From the NCBI GenBank assembly GCA_003427395.1, contig BFEA01000319.1, forward strand, positions 1,440,913 to 1,473,448: DNA of 32,536 bases, read 5' to 3'. The DNA is from Chara braunii. Its lineage: Eukaryota; Streptophyta; Charophyceae; Charales; Characeae. Of this stretch, positions 29,560 to 32,536 are shown in pieces; the stretch's first letter is position 1; each line of letters opens with the position of its first letter. Made by a program: the position numbers and the translations under genes. The notes below the pieces were generated by a model. It was given only the letters and a program-made list of their open reading frames with translations, was not told where the DNA came from and did no database searches.

Positions 29560-30616
29560 GAATGGGCATAATTATTAACGGACCCTTTTAAATCTAAACC
29601 AGGTGACTGGGCTACATGCACGACAAACAACCCCCCCACAACATGGCCTACTTATTCCGTAAAAGGGAGGGACCGAGAAACAAACTGGCTTATCTGTGAT
29701 ATGTACCCAATGGAGACCCAGGGGAAACCACAAGTCTGCTAAGCAAGGAGCCAACAGGAGAAGTCGCCCTGCCGTACAGCGAAGTGAGAAAAGTAAGAGT
29801 GGTAGAAAATGAGCAGCGAAAAATCTACAATCTGACAACCAGCATTCTGGACCTGGAACCGGACTCAGCCGAATGGGCATGGAAACAGAGAACAGAAAGA
29901 TTAGAAAACAAACTATCATTCTGGAATCTACCACTAACGTACACTACACACTAATAATGAGATCGTACCCAGTAGCGGAGATCATCAGCCAAAGATGGGA
30001 AGCACAGCTCAATCAACCAATGGACTGCACCCACATCTCCTCTTGGAACAGAACTCTTGCCATAACTTCCACTAAGATCCGGAGCTTCCAGTGGCAACTA
30101 GCATACCTAGCCTTGCCTTTCAGCCAATAGCTGAACAAAAGACGCAGTTTACAGTTGCAGTCACCCTTGCAGGAACTCTGCGCTATCTGTCAGGAGGGCC
30201 CGGTGGAGGACGTCGACCACTGCTTATTGCACTGCCAAAAGGCTAAGCAAATTTTGACTAAGGCGTCAGAACTATGGCACTCGATAACGAGCAAAAACCT
30301 TCCAACTGACATAGTCCCATTCCTACTAGGACTCCACACAACCCCAACCTGGCTGGGTTTCGATACAACTTTCTTCCACATACTGACACTAGCCACACTT
30401 TGGATGATATGGAAGCGCAGATGCCAAGAGACAATAGACCGCACACCTATGGCTGTTCAAGAGGCGTGGGAAGGAATGTTACAGCTAATAAAGGTAGCAT
30501 ACAGAGGACGCTGGAAGAGGACATGCAAGAAAGTAACGGAGAACATGGAAAATAAGGACAAAATTATAGATGCATTCAAAGAACTGCAATTAGGAGAAAG
30601 GGAAATACTAAAATAG
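29560..30616 (+). pseudogene. LINE D/E ORF2, C-terminal part
   Basis: The plus strand resumes the LINE D reading: FKSKPGDWATCTTNNPP aligns with WKSGEWGVKIQESPP of LINE C. Then come VRVVENEQRKIYNL, the zinc finger CAICQEGPVEDVDHCLLHC (about 30179-30235), TLATLWMIWKRRCQ and a basic C-terminus ending with TAG at 30614-30616. The last 153 codons (30155-30616) are open. Upstream there are stops and frame changes. In LINE ORF2 proteins this end binds RNA and is needed for retrotransposition. Confidence 0.82.
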
Positions 30617-30869
30617 CAACGACAACCAATGACAGAATACAGTTTGGTCAATGGAGACATAGCAGACTAACCCATCCTCAGATCTCCGAGATGCCTAGAA
30701 GCAGAACCAACCTCACAAGTATGTCCATAGGCAGTAGATAAGATACCCACACCCACTGAGAGAGGAAATAAGACATTAGAAGGTCAGGCACAGTGATTTC
30801 CAATGTAAGTTGCAGAATTAAATATAGGTAATTGGGAACAGTAGTATATTAAAACATCCAACTACCCTA

Positions 30870-30974
30870 CAGTCTTCCCCCGAATACAACGTACGGTCAT
30901 TATAGCTGAATTTAGACCGAAAGATACACCAAATTCGGCTATAATGACCGTACATTGTATTCGGGGGAAGACTG
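30870..30974. mobile_element. Foldback MITE, pogo/Tc1-mariner-like
   Basis: Two 44-base inverted arms (30870-30913 and 30931-30974) match at 42 of 44 positions around a 17-base loop. The ends read CAGTCTTCCCCCG and its complement, flanked by TA on both sides (30868-30869 and 30975-30976). The CAGTC...C-rich terminus with a TA duplication fits non-autonomous pogo-like elements. Family assignment is inference. There is no transposase in the window. Confidence 0.78.
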
Positions 30975-31477
30975 TAGCTCGCAGAGCCAGGCAAGATCCC
31001 CAAAGGTTAGTTTGCACAGGCCGGACCAAAGACACTTTTGATCCACGGCCAATCTAGGGTTTAGGGCTTTAGCAAGTTCGGTGTTGAAAGGGTTAGAAAA
31101 GATTGATGGCTCGTACTGCGCTCTCGTTGGCCAAGTATACCTGACAGTCCAACAGCTAAGACGAGTAAGTACGAGACCGGGCGTTTAGAGTTTACGGATT
31201 TAGTAGGTTCGACAGTAAGATGCCAAGCTGGCAGCTCCAGTACTTACGGAAATCAGACACCCAAGTAGTAGCTAGCCCTCTCATAGGCAAGTTACAAATA
31301 ACAAACAGATGTCGGAAGAGACAGACTAGCAACCCATCTCAAAATTGAGTAATTCCTTCCCTCGGGAAGTAACCAATGCCGTCCACTCGGGCTCTCAACC
31401 GTAATGGGGAGGAGCATGTGTGAGTATATATTTGTAATCCTTTCTGACTTGCTGGTGGAATAGGAACCGGACTGATG

Positions 31478-31656
31478 TGTACCCAAGAGCCTAGCTCAGT
31501 GGGTACACTGATGAACTGTTGAAATACAGACCCAAGTTCGAATCCAGACGATGGTTCTAGATGTATAAAACCAGATATTCCTGAATTGCCTGAATTGCCT
31601 TGGGCCGGTCAGCTCAATGATGATATCTCAAGGCCGTCGCCCTTTTAAAAACAAAA
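31478..31656 (+). mobile_element. tRNA-derived SINE with 15-base target-site duplication
   Basis: It starts TGTACCCAAGAGCCTAGCTC with A-box TAGCTCAGTGGG (31492-31503) and B-box AGTTCGAATCC (about 31532-31543) at tRNA-like spacing, and ends TTTTAAAAACAAAA. Flanks are GGAACCGGACTGATG (31463-31477) and GGAATCGGACTGATG (31657-31671), one mismatch. The related LINE 3' end at 14578-14592 has the same site without the SINE. Confidence 0.85.
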
Positions 31657-31723
31657 GGAATCGGACTGATGCTCCCGCCAGAGCCGCAAGGTTCTGTTTT
31701 TGTTTATTAAAAAAAAAAAAAAA

Positions 31724-32073
31724 AGGTCCGAAGACTCGAAGACTAAAGACAAGTGTCAACACACCATCAGCCAGAATTCGAAGTCAAATGAGCCGATCTT
31801 CGGAGTCTGAATTGCGCAGAAAAAATGCAGAATTCCCAAACAGATTGGACTCCAACGACCGCAACACCCAACCCCAAAGAAAGAAAGGCAGGAAAAAAAC
31901 GAACTGGACCTCCTCACATGTCACTGCTGCCTCCCTCGTCTTCACCCCCCTCCTCATTGCCCATTTCTGCACCATTTCCCTTGTCACAATTAGCACCATC
32001 ATCATCAGATGACAATGCAGGTGAAGATTACGACGATGATGAAGATGAAGATGAAGATGAAGATGATGAGTGG
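31724..32073 (+). other. Unassigned sequence with GAT microsatellite
   Basis: Two overlapping plus frames (ending at 32012 and 32160) encode Ser/Arg/Lys-rich then Pro/Ser- and Asp/Glu-rich low-complexity sequence. The acidic run comes from a GATGAA/GAT repeat at about 32033-32070. I recognise no domain, so I do not call a gene. Confidence 0.4.
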
Positions 32074-32303
32074 GGGAAAAATGGTTGGGGAGGTCCTGAT
32101 GGAGTTGCACATGAAGGGGGAGGGGGAGGCAAGTGCACGAGGAGATCAGGAGGAGGTTGAGGAACAAGAAGGGAGAAGGGGGAAATTGGATGGGGAGGTC
32201 AGGAGGAAGTCGTTGACATCGGGGAGAGGGAAGAAAGTGGATGGGGAGATCAGAAGGGAGTCGCACATTGAGGGGGAGGGGGAGGAAAGTGGATGGCTAG
32301 GTC
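32074..32303. repeat. 52-base minisatellite, about 4.5 copies
   Basis: The word GGGGAGRTC or a close variant recurs at 32087, 32139, 32192, 32243 and 32295, giving spacings of 52, 53, 51 and 52. The unit is G-rich (AAGTGGATGGGGAGATCAG and similar). In one plus frame (32009-32347) it reads as a 17- to 18-residue repeat (VDGEIRRESHIEGEGE-like). Confidence 0.75.
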
Positions 32304-32536
32304 TGTGTGGTATGCACGATTCGCACACGGGGCCCTCCAGGGCCTGACACTGGTTTCGGGGTTGTAGAGTGTACGTTTTGCCAGGTTTTGGCGGTTTTCC
32401 TTTTTTGTTTTAGGTCCCTTGGACTCCTCTGTTTTCTGAGTTCTTCCCTTCTTCTTCCTTTCTTATCCTATTCCACCCTTCTCCTCCTCTCCTCTTTTTC
32501 CCTCCTCCCCCCTTTTTTTCCCTTTTCCCTTCCTTC
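32304..32536. other. Gene-free end with polypyrimidine tract
   Basis: No gene is visible. From about 32440 to the end the plus strand is almost only C and T, resembling both the start of this window and the LINE B 5' UTR region. It could be the beginning of another LINE 5' UTR on the minus strand. Confidence 0.4.

Larger units (their letters stand above)
14150..31723 (+). mobile_element. LINE D/E, plus strand, split by a nested insertion
   Basis: The host LINE of the nest has its left part at 14150-14513 and right part at 29560-31723, with about 15 kb of minus-strand LINE sequence between. Its 3' end carries 15 A (31709-31723). The interruption is flanked by similar words (GAATCTGCACAATAT at 14499 and GAATGGGCATAATTAT at 29560), as expected for a target-site duplication that has since diverged. 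Aligned to LINE C, the protein continues across the joint, with about ten codons missing. Confidence 0.65.
30617..31723 (+). other. 3' UTR and poly(A) tail of LINE D/E
   Basis: No gene lies here. The stretch holds a foldback MITE and a SINE. Parts resemble the LINE A2/C 3' UTR (TTTAGCAAG words, and the block from GTGTGAG to GACTTGC). It ends GGTTCTGTTTTTGTTTATT plus 15 A (31709-31723). Confidence 0.7.

Overview
This window reads as an intergenic, repeat-dominated stretch of a plant-type nuclear genome, most like a charophyte green alga such as Chara. That placement is an inference. It rests on the style of the Ty3/gypsy polyprotein, a primer-binding site that fits plant tRNA-Asp, LINEs of the endonuclease-RT-zf-RVT type, poly(A)-tailed retrocopies and tRNA-derived SINEs. 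I found no intact host gene, rRNA, tRNA gene, CRISPR array or bacterial-type operon.\n\nLayout. 1-1520: a patch of tRNA-derived SINE copies on the minus strand and a short direct repeat. 1521-4056: no recognisable gene; the part above 3000 has LTR- or gene-flank-like signals on the minus strand. 4057-9972: a decayed minus-strand Ty3/gypsy element with a 920-bp LTR (9053-9972), a tRNA-Asp primer-binding site (9031-9050), a pol remnant (RT end, RNase H, integrase; 6587-9027) and a Gag-like frame (4057-6471). The Gag-like frame lies downstream of integrase rather than upstream. 10256-13776: a LINE copy (A1) with ORF1 and the endonuclease start of ORF2, broken off at 10256. 13777-14150: an unidentified poly(A)-tailed minus-strand sequence.\n\n14150-31723 is best read as three LINEs nested inside one another. 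A plus-strand LINE (D/E; 14150-14513 and 29560-31723) was split by a minus-strand LINE of the same broad family (A2/C; 29559-26651 and 17703-14516). That one was split within its RT by a second, distinct minus-strand LINE (B; 26641-17713, about 8.9 kb, nearly full length). Imperfect target-site duplications sit at each joint. The D/E 3' UTR also carries a 105-bp pogo-like foldback MITE (30870-30974) and a 179-bp SINE (31478-31656) flanked by a 15-bp duplication. 31724-32536: no recognisable gene; a GAT microsatellite, a 52-bp minisatellite and a terminal polypyrimidine tract.\n\nHow the parts work together. Gag would package the element RNA, and RT, RNase H and integrase would copy and insert it. 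LINE ORF1 would bind RNA, and LINE ORF2 would nick the target and reverse-transcribe. SINEs and MITEs would borrow LINE or transposase machinery. Every protein-coding unit here is broken by stops, frameshifts, deletions or insertions, so I expect no autonomous activity. Many stops fit Gln or Trp codons changed by C-to-T or G-to-A transitions, as expected for old methylated repeats.
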